Assembly (NCBI RefSeq): GCF_012927745.1 | Contig: NZ_JABBKX010000008.1 | Coordinates: 124,001-188,000 of the forward strand | DNA: 64,000 bases | Source: Neoroseomonas marina | GTDB taxonomy: Bacteria > Pseudomonadota > Alphaproteobacteria > Acetobacterales > Acetobacteraceae | Direction: 5' to 3' | Part shown: piece after piece, positions 42,310 through 51,909 of the stretch | Numbering within the stretch: the first letter of the stretch is position 1 | How the letters are laid out: the number at the start of each line of letters is the position of its first letter | The notes under the pieces: generated by a model | Told to the model about the DNA's origin: nothing | Seen by the model: only the letters and a program-made list of their open reading frames with translations | Database searches by the model: none | Position numbers and translations under genes: made by a program

Positions 42310-44591
42310 TTGCCGGCCTGCGGGCCCTGCAGCTCGGCTAGCATCTCCTCCTCGACCGTCAGGTGCAGGCGCAGCAGCGCCTCCAGCGCGAACAGGGTGC
42401 GGCGCAGCTCGGCCGAGATCCCGCCCCAGGCGCCATCGTGCTCGGCCAGGCGCAGCAGCGTCGCGATGCGTTCGGTCAGTGCCTCGATCTCCGCATGCAT
42501 GCGGATCAGCGGCGCCATCGGGTCGCGCCCGCCGAGCCGCCGCGCGGCCTCGGGGTAGAGCGCGCGCTCCTCCTCCTGCTGGTGCGGCAGCACCTCGCTG
42601 CGCAGGCGCCGTTCCAGCGCGGCGAGGGCCGGCAGGCAGTCGGGCGCCGGTCCGATCGCCTCGGCGCCCTCGCGCAGCGCCTCGGCCAGGCGGCGCAGGC
42701 CCGCGTGCTCCTCGTGCCGCTCCACCAGCCCCGCCTCAGCCGGCAGGGCATGCGGCGCCTGTTCCTCCGGCCCCGGCCGCAGCGCGCCGAGGGCGTAAAG
42801 GATGGCGAAGACGTCGATCGCCTCCTGCACCAGCGCGCCGGCCAGCGGCGCCAGCCACCCCGCCGCGGCGAAGCCCATGGCAATGCCCGACATCCCCATG
42901 CCGAGCGCGATCGCCTGCAGCGCCACGCGGCGCGACCGGCGCGCGATGGCGATGGCCTCGGCGGCACGGTCCACGCGGTCGACCAGCAGCACGACGTCGC
43001 CGGCCTCCGCCGCCGCCGCGGTGCCCGCGGCACCCATGGCGATGCCGACATCGGCCGCGGCGAGCGCCGGCGCGTCGTTCACCCCGTCGCCGACCATGGC
43101 GGTCGGCGCGGCGGCGGCCTCGCTGCGGACGGCGGCGATCTTGTCGGCGGGCGCCTGGCCGGAAAACACCTCGTCCAGCCGCAGGGCGCGGCCGAGCGAG
43201 GCCGCCGCCGCTGCACGGTCCCCCGTCACCAGCACGATGCGTCGCACGCCGAGCGCGCGCAGCCGTCGCACCGCGCGCGGTGCTTCCTGCCGCACGCCAT
43301 CGGCCATGACGAAGGCGGCGACGACACGCCCGTCCATCGCCAGCCACGCGACCGATCCCGCTGCCGCGGCCACTTGCGCCGCGACGCCGAAGCCCGCCTG
43401 CGGATCGATGCCGGCGGCATGGAGGAAGCCCTCGGCGCCGAGCAGCAGCGTATGGCCCTCGACCATGCCCGTGACACCGCCACCGGCCACCTCGGCGACC
43501 GTCTCCGGCACCGGCAGGGCGATGCCGCGCGCCGTCGCCGCCGCGACCAGCGCTGCCGAGACGGGATGCGTCGAGCCCTGCGCGATGGCGCCCGCGAGCC
43601 GCAGCGCTGCCTCGCGTCCGATCGCGGGATCGGCGTCGAGCGCCGCGAGCCGCGGCCGGCCGGGGGTCAGCGTGCCGGTCTTGTCGAACAGCACGGTGCG
43701 CACGCGCGCGAGCCGTTCCAGCGCCCCGCCACCCTTGACCACGATGCCGCGCCGCGCCGCGCGCCCGATACCGGCGACGAGCGCGACGGGCGCGGCCAGG
43801 ATCAGCGGGCAGGGGGTGGCGACGACCAGCACGGCGAGCGCGCGCAACGGATCCCCGGTCATGAACCAGGCCGCTGCGGAGAGCGCTGCGGTGAAGAGCA
43901 CGAAGCCGAGCGCCCATTGGTCCGCCAGCCGCGCCAGCGGCGCGCGTGCCGCGGCGGCCTGTTCGGTGAGGCGCAGGATCGCAGCGTAGGTGCTGCCCTC
44001 GGCATCCTGGCTGGCGCGCAGGCGGAAGGCGGCACCGGCATTCACGCCGCCGCTGCGCACCAATGCGCCGCGACGGAAGGCGGCCGGCAGCGGCTCGCCC
44101 GTCAGCATGCTCTCGTCGAGCGTCGCCGTCGCGTCCTCGAGCACGCCGTCGGCGGCGACCGTTTCGCCGGGGCGCACCAGCAGCAGGTCGCCGGGACGGA
44201 TGGCCGATGCGTCGATCTCCTCGATGCTGTCGCCGTCCACCCTGGCCGCACGGCGCGGCGCGCGGGCGACGAGGTCCGTGAGCGCGCGGGTGGCGCGGCC
44301 CTCGGCCCAGGCCTCCAGCGCCTCGCCCCCCGCGACCATGAGGCCGATCACCGCCGCCGCCGCCGCTTCGTCCAGCAGCACGGCACCGAGGATGGCGGCG
44401 AGCGCCACGGCATCCACGCCGATGCGTCCGCCGAGCAGCGACCGCACGAGGCCGATGCCGACATGCGCGGCGACCGGCAGGCCGGCGGCGGACCAGATCC
44501 AGTGGGCGGCCTCGCGCTGGCCGGCCAGCAACGCGACCGTGCCTGCAACGAGCCCGGCCATCACCCAGGACAGCAGGAGGTAGCGACGCAT
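42306..44591 (-). CDS. P1B-type metal-transporting ATPase with C-terminal hemerythrin domain (P1B-5/Nia-like)
   Basis: This 761-residue protein has no N-terminal heavy-metal-binding domain. The ATPase core has the actuator loop LDESMLTGEPLP, membrane metal motif T259-P-C-P262 in LVVATPCPLILAAPVAL, phosphorylation site D303 in VLFDKTGTLTPG, HP motif STHPVSAAL and hinge MVGDGVNDAPALAAADVGIA. From about residue 620 a four-helix hemerythrin-like domain follows, with VERHEEHAGLRRL, LPHQQEEERALYPEA, IRMHAEIEAL and LRLHLTVEEEMLAEL supplying His and Glu ligands for a diiron site. The TPC motif with a hemerythrin tail is the P1B-5 subgroup; Sinorhizobium Nia, of this type, is linked to Ni and Fe export. 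The metal here is inferred. Confidence 0.9.
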   Translation of the reverse strand: MRRYLLLSWVMAGLVAGTVALLAGQREAAHWIWSAAGLPVAAHVGIGLVRSLLGGRIGVDAVALAAILGAVLLDEAAAAAVIGLMVAGGEALEAWAEGRATRALTDLVARAPRRAARVDGDSIEEIDASAIRPGDLLLVRPGETVAADGVLEDATATLDESMLTGEPLPAAFRRGALVRSGGVNAGAAFRLRASQDAEGSTYAAILRLTEQAAAARAPLARLADQWALGFVLFTAALSAAAWFMTGDPLRALAVLVVATPCPLILAAPVALVAGIGRAARRGIVVKGGGALERLARVRTVLFDKTGTLTPGRPRLAALDADPAIGREAALRLAGAIAQGSTHPVSAALVAAATARGIALPVPETVAEVAGGGVTGMVEGHTLLLGAEGFLHAAGIDPQAGFGVAAQVAAAAGSVAWLAMDGRVVAAFVMADGVRQEAPRAVRRLRALGVRRIVLVTGDRAAAAASLGRALRLDEVFSGQAPADKIAAVRSEAAAAPTAMVGDGVNDAPALAAADVGIAMGAAGTAAAAEAGDVVLLVDRVDRAAEAIAIARRSRRVALQAIALGMGMSGIAMGFAAAGWLAPLAGALVQEAIDVFAILYALGALRPGPEEQAPHALPAEAGLVERHEEHAGLRRLAEALREGAEAIGPAPDCLPALAALERRLRSEVLPHQQEEERALYPEAARRLGGRDPMAPLIRMHAEIEALTERIATLLRLAEHDGAWGGISAELRRTLFALEALLRLHLTVEEEMLAELQGPQAGN

Positions 44592-44597
44592 GGTCAG

Positions 44598-44620
44598 GCG
44601 GTCACAGCGGTCATGACCGC
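44598..44620. promoter_or_regulatory. Candidate operator of metal ATPase gene
   Basis: GCGGTCATGACCGC (44607-44620) is a perfect 14-base palindrome, and a third copy of the half-site GCGGTCA lies at 44598-44604 in direct repeat. The array sits 6-29 bases upstream of the ATPase start codon, where a repressor would block it. No regulator gene is adjacent, so a global metal regulator would have to act. Confidence 0.45.
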
Positions 44621-44759
44621 ATATTGCCGCGTTCTCCGGCTGCGCGCTTGCCCGAGATCAAGTGACGGCCGGGGGCTTCGCAGGCCGTCCCGCCTGCGCC
44701 TATCGTGACGGCGGGAGGGTCCCCGGCCGCGCCGGCGAAGGCCCGCGTGACGGGATGAG

Positions 44760-45962
44760 ATGGCGGAACGATCGACCAGGCTGTTGCTGATCATCCTCGG
44801 GGCGATGTTCCTGCAGCAGACCTTCGCCACGCTCGGCCGCTCGCTGCCGCCCATCATTGCGCCCGCGATCCTCGATGATCTCGCGATCGATCCGGCATGG
44901 CTCGGCATCTATGTCGGTGCGGCGGCCTGCGCCGCCCTGCTGTTCCAGCTGGGCTGCGGGTCGTTCATCCTGCGGTATGGCGCGATGCGGATGAGCCAGG
45001 TGGCGCTCGTTCTGCTGGGCATCGGCATGGCCGTGGCGACGACGGGGCCGCTGGTGCTCTTCCTCGTCTCCGCGGTGATCGGCGGCGGCGCGGCGGCGAT
45101 GTCCACGCCGGCCAGTTCCCACCTTCTGGGTCGCTATTCCCCGCCGCGGCAGGCGCCTCTGGTCTTTTCCATCAAGCAGACGGCGGTGCCGGCGGGACTG
45201 CTCATCGCCGGCATCCTCGGGCCCTGGCTGACCGGCCTGACGGGATGGCGCGGCACCCTGCTGATCGCCGGCGTGTCCTGCCTGGTCTTCGCCGTGATGC
45301 TCGAGCCGCTGCGGGCTGAATTCGATTCCGATCGCGTACCGGACCAGGCCTTCCGCCTGTCGGACTTCCACCGGACCATCGCGAGCGTCGTCGGCACGGG
45401 CGACCTTAGGCGTCTGGCCTTCGCCTGCTTCGCCTTCAACGGGTTGCAGACGGTCTTCACCTCCTATTTCGTCGTGGCATTGACCGAGCTCGGCCACGGG
45501 CTTGCCGCCGCCGGCTTCGTCTTCTCGGCGGCGATGGTCGTCGCGGTCCCGGGACGCATCTTCTGGGGCTGGCTGGGCAGTGGGCGCGTCGATCCGGCCG
45601 TCGTGATGTGCTGGCTCGCCCTCGGCATGGCGGGTGGGTCGGCCGCGATGGCGCTGCTCGGACCCCATTGGCCGCTGTTGCTGATCGGCCTGGTGGCGAC
45701 GGTGCTGAGCGCGACCGTCATGTCCTGGCACGGCGTGCTGCTCGCCGAGGCTGCGCGCCTCGCAGCGCCTGGCCAACGTGGCGCGGCGACCGGGGGCGTG
45801 CTCTCCTTCGGGCAACTCGGCGGGCTGATCCTGCCGCTGGTCTATTCCGGCGTGCTGCTGGCGACGGGCAGCTATGGCCTGGGCTTCGCGGCCTGCGGCC
45901 TGCCGGCGCTGGTCGTCGGCATTGCCCTGCTGCGGGCGCCGCGCGACGCGGATTCACGATAG
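44760..45962 (+). CDS. MFS transporter
   Basis: This 400-residue, 12-helix major facilitator protein opens LLLIILGAMFLQQTFATLGR. It has MSTPASSHLLGRYSPPRQAP and FSIKQTAVPAGLLIAGILGP in the helix 4-5 region and GVLSFGQLGGLILPLVYSGV near the C-terminus. The KQTxxPxG pattern is common in MFS proteins next to CoA-ester or carboxylate catabolic genes, suggesting uptake of an organic acid, but this is weak. It starts an arrangement of same-strand genes that continues to 54 kb; the MBL-fold gene follows by 14 bases. Confidence 0.9.
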   Translation: MAERSTRLLLIILGAMFLQQTFATLGRSLPPIIAPAILDDLAIDPAWLGIYVGAAACAALLFQLGCGSFILRYGAMRMSQVALVLLGIGMAVATTGPLVLFLVSAVIGGGAAAMSTPASSHLLGRYSPPRQAPLVFSIKQTAVPAGLLIAGILGPWLTGLTGWRGTLLIAGVSCLVFAVMLEPLRAEFDSDRVPDQAFRLSDFHRTIASVVGTGDLRRLAFACFAFNGLQTVFTSYFVVALTELGHGLAAAGFVFSAAMVVAVPGRIFWGWLGSGRVDPAVVMCWLALGMAGGSAAMALLGPHWPLLLIGLVATVLSATVMSWHGVLLAEAARLAAPGQRGAATGGVLSFGQLGGLILPLVYSGVLLATGSYGLGFAACGLPALVVGIALLRAPRDADSR

Positions 45963-45976
45963 GAAGGAGAGGAACC

Positions 45977-46849
45977 ATGGCGGACGGCTTCGCGCTCGGC
46001 GACGTGACCATCCAGCGCATCGTCGAGGGGGAAAGCCCTCTCTTCGATCCACTCACCTTCTTCCCGACCCTGACGAAGGACCTGCTGGACGAGAACCGCG
46101 CCTGGCTCGAGCCCTTCGCGCTCGACCCCGCCACCGGCAAGCTGATCCTCTGCATCCAGTCCTGGGTGGTGCGCACCAGGCATCACACGATCCTGGTCGA
46201 CACCTGTGTCGGCAACGACAAGGACCGCCCGAACCATCCCTTCTGGAACCGGATGCGCAGCGACGCCTACATGCGCGGCCTCGCGGCGCTGGGCCTGACG
46301 GTGGACGACATCGACATCGTCATGTGCACGCACATGCATGTGGATCATGTCGGCTGGAACACCCGGCTGGAGAACGGGCGCTGGGTGCCGACCTTCCCCA
46401 GGGCGCGCTACGTCTTCTCGGCGCAGGAATTCGCGTACTGGAGCGGCGAGAACGCCAAGACGCCCGTGCTGCCCTTCGCCGATTCCGTCCTGCCCATCGT
46501 CGAGGCCGGGCGCGCTGAGATGGTGACGGACGATCACGTGCTGGCCGACGACATCCGGCTCGAGCCCACGCCCGGGCATACGCCGCACCATGTCGCGCTC
46601 CGCGTCGGCAAGGGCGACACCGAGGCGCTGTTCACCGGCGACCTGATCCATTCCCCGCTGCAGGCACGCTATCCCCAGATCTCGATGCGCGCGGACTGGG
46701 ATCCGGTGCTGGCCGCCAAGACCCGTCGCCGCGTGCTGGAAGCCTGCTGCGAGGCACGCACGCTGATGTGCTTCGCGCATTTCCCCTCGCCGTCACGGGC
46801 GCATGTCGTGCGCTGGGGCGAAGGCTTCCGCGCCGAACCGGTGGGCTGA
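45977..46849 (+). CDS. MBL-fold metallo-hydrolase
   Basis: This 290-residue metallo-beta-lactamase-fold protein has the dinuclear metal motif CTHMHVDHVGW (HxHxDH), a following DLIHSPLQAR with the bridging Asp, PTPGHTPHHVALRVG and a final His in FAHFPSPSRAHVVRW. These are the features of AHL-lactonase-like and related hydrolases. The start MADGFALGD is preceded by GGAGAGGAA. It probably cleaves a lactone, thioester or other ester. The pairing with an MFS gene gives no firm substrate. Confidence 0.93.
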   Translation: MADGFALGDVTIQRIVEGESPLFDPLTFFPTLTKDLLDENRAWLEPFALDPATGKLILCIQSWVVRTRHHTILVDTCVGNDKDRPNHPFWNRMRSDAYMRGLAALGLTVDDIDIVMCTHMHVDHVGWNTRLENGRWVPTFPRARYVFSAQEFAYWSGENAKTPVLPFADSVLPIVEAGRAEMVTDDHVLADDIRLEPTPGHTPHHVALRVGKGDTEALFTGDLIHSPLQARYPQISMRADWDPVLAAKTRRRVLEACCEARTLMCFAHFPSPSRAHVVRWGEGFRAEPVG

Positions 46850-46891
46850 CGCGCCCGCCATCCTGTCCTAGCCTTCCCCCGGACCCCGCAT

Positions 46892-49033
46892 ATGGAGACG
46901 GGCGTGGAGGAAGCGGAAGCCAGCCGGCCCTTGCCGATCGCGCGCATCGTCGCGCCGCGGTCGGTTGCGGTCGTCGGCGCCTCGGACGATGTCGGCAAGT
47001 TCGGCGGCCGCGTCATCCACTATCTGCTCAAGCACGGTTTCCCGGGCCTGATCCTGCCGATCAACCCGAACCGCGCGACGATCCGCGGGCTGCCGGCCTA
47101 TCCGCGTGTCTCCGCCGCCCCGGCGCCGCCGGATGTCGCCATCCTCGCCGTGCCGGCCGCCTCGCTCGAGGCGCAGATCGCCGATTGCGCCGCGGCCGGC
47201 GTCGGCGCCTGCATCGTCATCACGGGCAAGTTGGCCGAGGCCGGGCCCGCGGGCGCCGCGCTGCAGGACCGCGTGCTTGCCATCGCGCGCGATGCGGGCA
47301 TGCGCCTGGTCGGCCCGAACTGCCTCGGCATCTTCAACCCGGTCGACCGCGCCATGCTCTCCTCCAGTCTCGCGCTGGAGGAAGAAGGTTACGCGCCCGG
47401 CGGCATCGGCATGGTGAGCCAGTCCGGGGCGCTGATGGGCACGCTGCTGTCCTTCGGGCGGCATCACGGGGCGCGCTTCTCGCGCTGCGTCTCGGTGGGC
47501 AACCAGGCCGATCTGACGCTGGAGGATTTCCTCGCCTTCCTCGTCGACGACCCCGCGACGCGCGCGATCGGCCTCTACATCGAGGGGCTGAAGGACCCGC
47601 AGCGCTTCCGTGCGCTGCTGCAGGCCGCCCGCGCCGCTGGCAAGCCTGTCTTCATCGTCAAGGCCGGGCGCAGCGAGGCCGGCGCCCAGGCCGCGCGGTC
47701 GCACACCGCGAGCCTCGCCGGCGCCTTCCCCGCCTTCGCGGCGGTATGCCGCGACGCCGGCGCGGTGGTGATGGAGGATCCGCAGGCGATGGTGCTCGCC
47801 TGCGACGCCGCGATCCGCCTGCCGCCTTGGCCCGCGCCAGGGCTTGGCCTCGCGCCCATCGCGTCCTCCGGCGGCAGCACGGTGACATTCGCGGACATGA
47901 TGCCGGGCGCGGGGCTGCGGCTCGCGCAGATGTCTGACGCCACGCGCGCCGTCCTGGCGCGCTGGATGCCAGAAACGCACGTCGCGCTGCCGGTCGATAC
48001 GGGTTCTTTCCACGAAGGCACCAGCGGCGACGGCCTGTCCGATTGCATCCGCGCCTTCATGGCCGATCCGGATGTCGGGGCCGTGGTGGTGCCGATGACG
48101 ACGCAGCCCGACATGGCCGGGCGCACGACGCTGTTCCCACCGCTGGCGCGGGAGGGTGGCAAGCCGCTGCTCTACCTGATGACGGCGGGGGCGGTGGGCG
48201 ATGCGTCGCGCGATGTCATGCGCGCGGCGGATTTCCCCTTCTTCGACCGCATGTCGGATGCGCTCGCCGTGGCGCGGGCGCTCGACGTCGCCGCGGCGGG
48301 TCGCGCGGCGGGGGATGTCGCGGCTCGCCCTGAGGGTGCCGGCCCCCCACCGGCGCTGCCGCGTGGTTCGCTCACCGAAGGCGAGGCGAAGCGCCTGCTC
48401 GCCGCCTACGGCATGCCCGTCACGCGCGAAGCATCCGCCGCCACTGCCGACGAGGCCGTCGCCGCCGCGCGCCGCATCGGCTTCCCGGTGGTGCTGAAGG
48501 GCGTCAGCCGCGCGGTGGTGCACAAGAGCGACCTCGGCCTGGTGCGGCTGAACCTGCGCGACGAGGCCGCACTCCGCACCGCCTTTGCAGAGGTCACCGC
48601 CGCACTGGAACGCGCCGCGCCAGGTGCCTCGGAAGGCTGCGTGGTGCAGGAGATGGCACGCGGCGAAGCGGAGCTCTTCCTCGGCGCGACGCAGGATCCG
48701 CAGTTCGGCCCCATGGTGCTCGCCGGTGCGGGCGGCGTTCTGGTCGAATTCCTGCAGGACGTCACAATGGCGCCCGCGCCGCTCACGCTGTCCGAAGCGC
48801 GCGCGATGATCGAGGGCCTGCGCGTCGCCCCGCTGCTGCGCGGCCTGCGTGGCCGTCCGCCCGCCGACATCGACGCGGCGGCCGATGCGCTCATGCGCCT
48901 GTCCTGGCTCGCGGCCGATCTCGGGCCGCGGCTTGCCGAACTCGACGTCAATCCGCTGATCCTGCGCGCGGCAGGGCAGGGGACGATCGCGGTCGATGCC
49001 CGCGCGACGCTGACGGAGGAGGTGACGACATGA
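46892..49033 (+). CDS. ADP-forming acyl-CoA synthetase (acetate--CoA ligase family)
   Basis: This 713-residue protein unites the two halves of ADP-forming acyl-CoA synthetases. The CoA-binding and succinyl-CoA-ligase-like part (residues 15-470: SVAVVGASDDVGKFGGRVIH, GPNCLGIFNP, GMVSQSGALMGTLLSFG, VGNQADLTLEDFL, active His in ARSHTASLAGAF) is followed by an ATP-grasp part (about 490-710: LTEGEAKRLLAAYGMPVTRE, FPVVLKGVSRAVVHKSDLGL, ELDVNPLIL). It makes or consumes acyl-CoA with ATP/ADP. It leads a CoA gene series and overlaps the next Bug receptor gene by 4 bases, so the receptor ligand is likely its substrate acid. Confidence 0.93.
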   Translation: METGVEEAEASRPLPIARIVAPRSVAVVGASDDVGKFGGRVIHYLLKHGFPGLILPINPNRATIRGLPAYPRVSAAPAPPDVAILAVPAASLEAQIADCAAAGVGACIVITGKLAEAGPAGAALQDRVLAIARDAGMRLVGPNCLGIFNPVDRAMLSSSLALEEEGYAPGGIGMVSQSGALMGTLLSFGRHHGARFSRCVSVGNQADLTLEDFLAFLVDDPATRAIGLYIEGLKDPQRFRALLQAARAAGKPVFIVKAGRSEAGAQAARSHTASLAGAFPAFAAVCRDAGAVVMEDPQAMVLACDAAIRLPPWPAPGLGLAPIASSGGSTVTFADMMPGAGLRLAQMSDATRAVLARWMPETHVALPVDTGSFHEGTSGDGLSDCIRAFMADPDVGAVVVPMTTQPDMAGRTTLFPPLAREGGKPLLYLMTAGAVGDASRDVMRAADFPFFDRMSDALAVARALDVAAAGRAAGDVAARPEGAGPPPALPRGSLTEGEAKRLLAAYGMPVTREASAATADEAVAAARRIGFPVVLKGVSRAVVHKSDLGLVRLNLRDEAALRTAFAEVTAALERAAPGASEGCVVQEMARGEAELFLGATQDPQFGPMVLAGAGGVLVEFLQDVTMAPAPLTLSEARAMIEGLRVAPLLRGLRGRPPADIDAAADALMRLSWLAADLGPRLAELDVNPLILRAAGQGTIAVDARATLTEEVTT

Positions 49034-49992
49034 CGGCAAGCCTCTCGCGCCGGGCACTCGGCGCTGCGGTGCTCGCGCCGGCAATCGCCCGCGCCCAAGG
49101 CGCCTGGCCGCAGCGGACCGTGACGCTTGTGGTCCCGTATCCGCCAGGCGGTAGCACCGACACGGTGGCGCGACCGCTGGCGCAGGAATGGGGGCGCGTG
49201 CTCGGCCAGCCGGTGGTGATCGAGAATCGCGGCGGCGCCGGCGGGTCGATCGGCGCGGACGGCGTCGCGCGTGCCCGGCCGGACGGCTACACGTTGCTGC
49301 TGTTCCCCACAGCGATCTTCACCATCAGCCCGCACATGATGCGGCTGCCCTACGACGTCGACCGCGACTTCGTGCCCATCGCGCGCGTCGCGGCCTCCGA
49401 CGCGATGGTCGCGATGCATCCGTCCGTCCCGGTGCGCACGATGCGGGACTTCGTCGCCTATGCGAAGGCGCGGCCCGGCGAGATCCGCTTCGGATCCGCC
49501 GGCAACGGCACCATCACCCAGATGCAGTGCGAGGTCTTCGGCGAGGCTGCCGGCCTGCGGCTGGAGCACGTGCCCTATCGCGGCTCCGGCCCATCCTTCA
49601 CCGACCTCCTCGCCGGGCGCGTGCAGATCATCTGCGATCCCGTCGCGCTGCCGGCACTCCGCGACGGGCGCCTGATCCCGCTCGCCACCTTCGGCGAGAA
49701 CCGCCATCCGGAATTCCCCGACGTACCGACGCTGATGGAACTCGGCCTCGCGGAGCGCGGCGCCATGTCATGGTTCGGCATCGCCGCGCCGGCCGGCACG
49801 CCGCCCGAGATCGTGCGCCGCGTCGCGGCGACGCTCGAGGAGGCGCTGAAGCCCGAGCCCGTCGCGCGGGCCATGGCCGTGGGCGGGCTCTGGCCCGCCT
49901 TCGAGACCGGCGAGCCATTCGCCGACCGTATCCGGCGGGACCGGGAGATCTTCGGCGCGATCGTGCGCCGCACTGGAGCAGGGGTGAACTGA
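49030..49992 (+). CDS. Bug/TctC family periplasmic substrate-binding protein (2)
   Basis: This 320-residue protein has an export signal SRRALGAAVLAPAIARAQ with the twin-arginine style common in Bug proteins. The fold markers are VTLVVPYPPGGSTDTVARPL, VVIENRGGAGGSIGADGVAR, RLPYDVDRDFVPIARVAASD and LEHVPYRGSGPSFTDLLAGR. It is embedded between the acyl-CoA synthetase (4-base overlap) and an enoyl-CoA hydratase (1 base gap), so it is part of this CoA operon. No TctA/TctB genes are present in the window. Confidence 0.93.
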   Translation: MTASLSRRALGAAVLAPAIARAQGAWPQRTVTLVVPYPPGGSTDTVARPLAQEWGRVLGQPVVIENRGGAGGSIGADGVARARPDGYTLLLFPTAIFTISPHMMRLPYDVDRDFVPIARVAASDAMVAMHPSVPVRTMRDFVAYAKARPGEIRFGSAGNGTITQMQCEVFGEAAGLRLEHVPYRGSGPSFTDLLAGRVQIICDPVALPALRDGRLIPLATFGENRHPEFPDVPTLMELGLAERGAMSWFGIAAPAGTPPEIVRRVAATLEEALKPEPVARAMAVGGLWPAFETGEPFADRIRRDREIFGAIVRRTGAGVN

Positions 49993-49993
49993 C

Positions 49994-50734
49994 GTGGAAC
50001 TGGTGACTGTCACGGATGAGGGTCCGATCCGCATCGTCGCGCTGAACAATCCGGCGAAGGGCAACGCCATCAGCAAGCCGATGGCCGAGCAGCTGCAGCG
50101 CGTGATGCAGGACTTCGAGCAGCGCGCCGACCTGCGCTGCGCCATCATCACCGCGACCGGCACGCGCGCCTTCACCTTCGGCGCCGATGTCGCGGATCCG
50201 CCCGAGCTTTGGCGCTGCATCCCGACCGTGGGCTATCGGCCGCTCAAGCCGGTGATCTGCGCCGTCGAGGGTTGGTGCGTCGGCGGCGGCATCGTGCTCG
50301 CCATGATGTGCGACCTGATGGTCTGCGGCGCCGGCGCCAAGTTCTATTACCCCGAAGCGAAGCTCGGCCTGACGGGGGGCATGATCGCGGGCCTCGTCAG
50401 CCGCATCCCGCACAAGATCGCGATGGAGATCGCGCTGCTCTGCCGCACGATCGACGCGCAGCGTGCGGAGCGCGTCGGCCTGGTGAACGAGGTCGTGCCG
50501 GAGGGCGAGGCGCTCGCGAAGGCGAAGGAATGGGCGGTGGAACTGTGCGGCATGGCGCCCATGGTGCTTGGCGAGATCAAGCGCATGGTCACCGAGGAGA
50601 TCATCCCCCGCGGCCCGTCCGAGCAGATGGCGATCCATGGCCAGCGCATGGCCGCGATCCGCAACTCCGCGGACTTCGTGGAAGGCAAGGCCGCCTTCCG
50701 CGAGAAGCGCGCGCCGAAGTTCGAAGGCCGCTGA
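49994..50734 (+). CDS. Enoyl-CoA hydratase/isomerase family protein
   Basis: This 246-residue crotonase-fold protein starts at GTG, 1 base after the Bug stop. Markers are IVALNNPAKGNAISKPM, the first oxyanion-hole region FTFGADVADPPELW, KPVICAVEGWCVGGGIVLAM and PEAKLGLTGGMIAGLVSRIP. The usual catalytic glutamates of true hydratases are not evident at GLTGGMI, where many hydratases have an acidic residue, so hydratase versus isomerase or hydrolase remains open. It lies between the receptor and the CaiB-type transferase. Confidence 0.9.
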   Translation: MELVTVTDEGPIRIVALNNPAKGNAISKPMAEQLQRVMQDFEQRADLRCAIITATGTRAFTFGADVADPPELWRCIPTVGYRPLKPVICAVEGWCVGGGIVLAMMCDLMVCGAGAKFYYPEAKLGLTGGMIAGLVSRIPHKIAMEIALLCRTIDAQRAERVGLVNEVVPEGEALAKAKEWAVELCGMAPMVLGEIKRMVTEEIIPRGPSEQMAIHGQRMAAIRNSADFVEGKAAFREKRAPKFEGR

Positions 50735-50737
50735 ACC

Positions 50738-51856
50738 ATGCCGGGCCCGCTCGCCGGACTGCGCGTCATCGAGATGGCCGGCATCGGGCCCGGCCCCTTC
50801 TGCTGCACGCTCCTCGCCGATCTCGGCGCGGAGGTGCTGCGCATCGACCGGCCGGAGGGTCCGCCGGGCCATCGCGGCGACGTCTTCTCCCGCAGCCGGC
50901 GCAGCCTCGCACTCGACCTGAAATCGCCCGCTTCGGTCGAGGCCGTGCTGCGCCTGGTCGAGCGCGCCGATGTGCTGGTGGAGGGCTTCCGCCCCGGCGT
51001 GATGGAACGCCTCGGTCTCGGCCCGGAGGCTTGCCATGCGCGCAATCCGCGCCTGGTCTACGGCCGCATGACGGGCTGGGGGCAGGACGGGCCGCTGGCG
51101 CAGGCCGCCGGCCACGACATCGACTACATCGCGCTGACCGGCGCGCTGTGGTCCATCGGCCGGGCGGGGCAGCGGCCGGTCCCGCCGCTCAACCTGATCG
51201 GCGATTTCGGCGGCGGCGGCATGCTGCTCGCCTTCGGCATCATGGCCGCGGTGTTCGAGGCGACGCGCAGCGGCCGGGGCCAGGTGGTCGATGCCGCCAT
51301 GACCGACGGCTCAGCGACGCTGATGGGCTTCATCTACGGGCTGATGGCGCAGGGGCGCTGGCGCAATGCGCGGGAGGGCAATTTCCTCGACGGCGCCTGC
51401 CCCTACTACGACACCTACGAATGCGCGGACGGGAAGTTCGTCGCGGTCGGCGCGCTGGAGCCGCAGTTCTTCGCCCTGCTGCTCAAGGGCCTCGGCCTCG
51501 ATCCCGCGCGCTACGCCGACCGCACGGATACGTCGCGCTGGCCCGCCATCCGCGCCGACTTCGCCGCGGTCTTCGCGCGCCATCCCCGTGACCATTGGGC
51601 GCAGGTCTTCGAAGGCACGGATGCCTGCGTCGCCCCGGTGCTTGACCTCGATGAAGCGCCGCGCCATCCGCACAATGTCGCGCGCGGCACCTTCGTCGAA
51701 GGTCCTGCCGGCATGCAGCCGGCGCCGAGCCCGCGCTTCTCCCGCACGCCGGCTCCGCCGCCGGGCCCCTCCGCGCTGCGCGGCGCGGATGGCGCGGCTG
51801 CACTGCGCGACTGGGGTTTCACGGCCGAGGAGATCGCGACCCTTCTGCCGGGCTGA
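50738..51856 (+). CDS. CaiB/BaiF family CoA transferase
   Basis: This 372-residue class III CoA-transferase family member opens [20 protein letters not shown] and has [40 protein letters not shown] and [20 protein letters not shown] (with the catalytic Asp position). A nearly identical set of motifs occurs in alpha-methylacyl-CoA racemase, which is shorter of loops and reads [12 protein letters not shown] just as here. Racemase is therefore a strong alternative and would suit branched-chain or terpenoid acids. It starts 3 bases after the enoyl-CoA hydratase stop. Confidence 0.9.
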   Translation: MPGPLAGLRVIEMAGIGPGPFCCTLLADLGAEVLRIDRPEGPPGHRGDVFSRSRRSLALDLKSPASVEAVLRLVERADVLVEGFRPGVMERLGLGPEACHARNPRLVYGRMTGWGQDGPLAQAAGHDIDYIALTGALWSIGRAGQRPVPPLNLIGDFGGGGMLLAFGIMAAVFEATRSGRGQVVDAAMTDGSATLMGFIYGLMAQGRWRNAREGNFLDGACPYYDTYECADGKFVAVGALEPQFFALLLKGLGLDPARYADRTDTSRWPAIRADFAAVFARHPRDHWAQVFEGTDACVAPVLDLDEAPRHPHNVARGTFVEGPAGMQPAPSPRFSRTPAPPPGPSALRGADGAAALRDWGFTAEEIATLLPG

Positions 51857-51909
51857 CATGGCCGCGCCGCGCGGGGTAGGCTCGCCGCAACACCAATGAG
51901 GAACCGTCC

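Noticed and set aside
44760..45962. MFS gene as a metal co-transporter with the P1B ATPase
   Set aside because: The two are divergent with 168 bases between them, and the MFS gene is instead 14 bases from the MBL-fold gene. Nothing in the sequence suggests metal transport.
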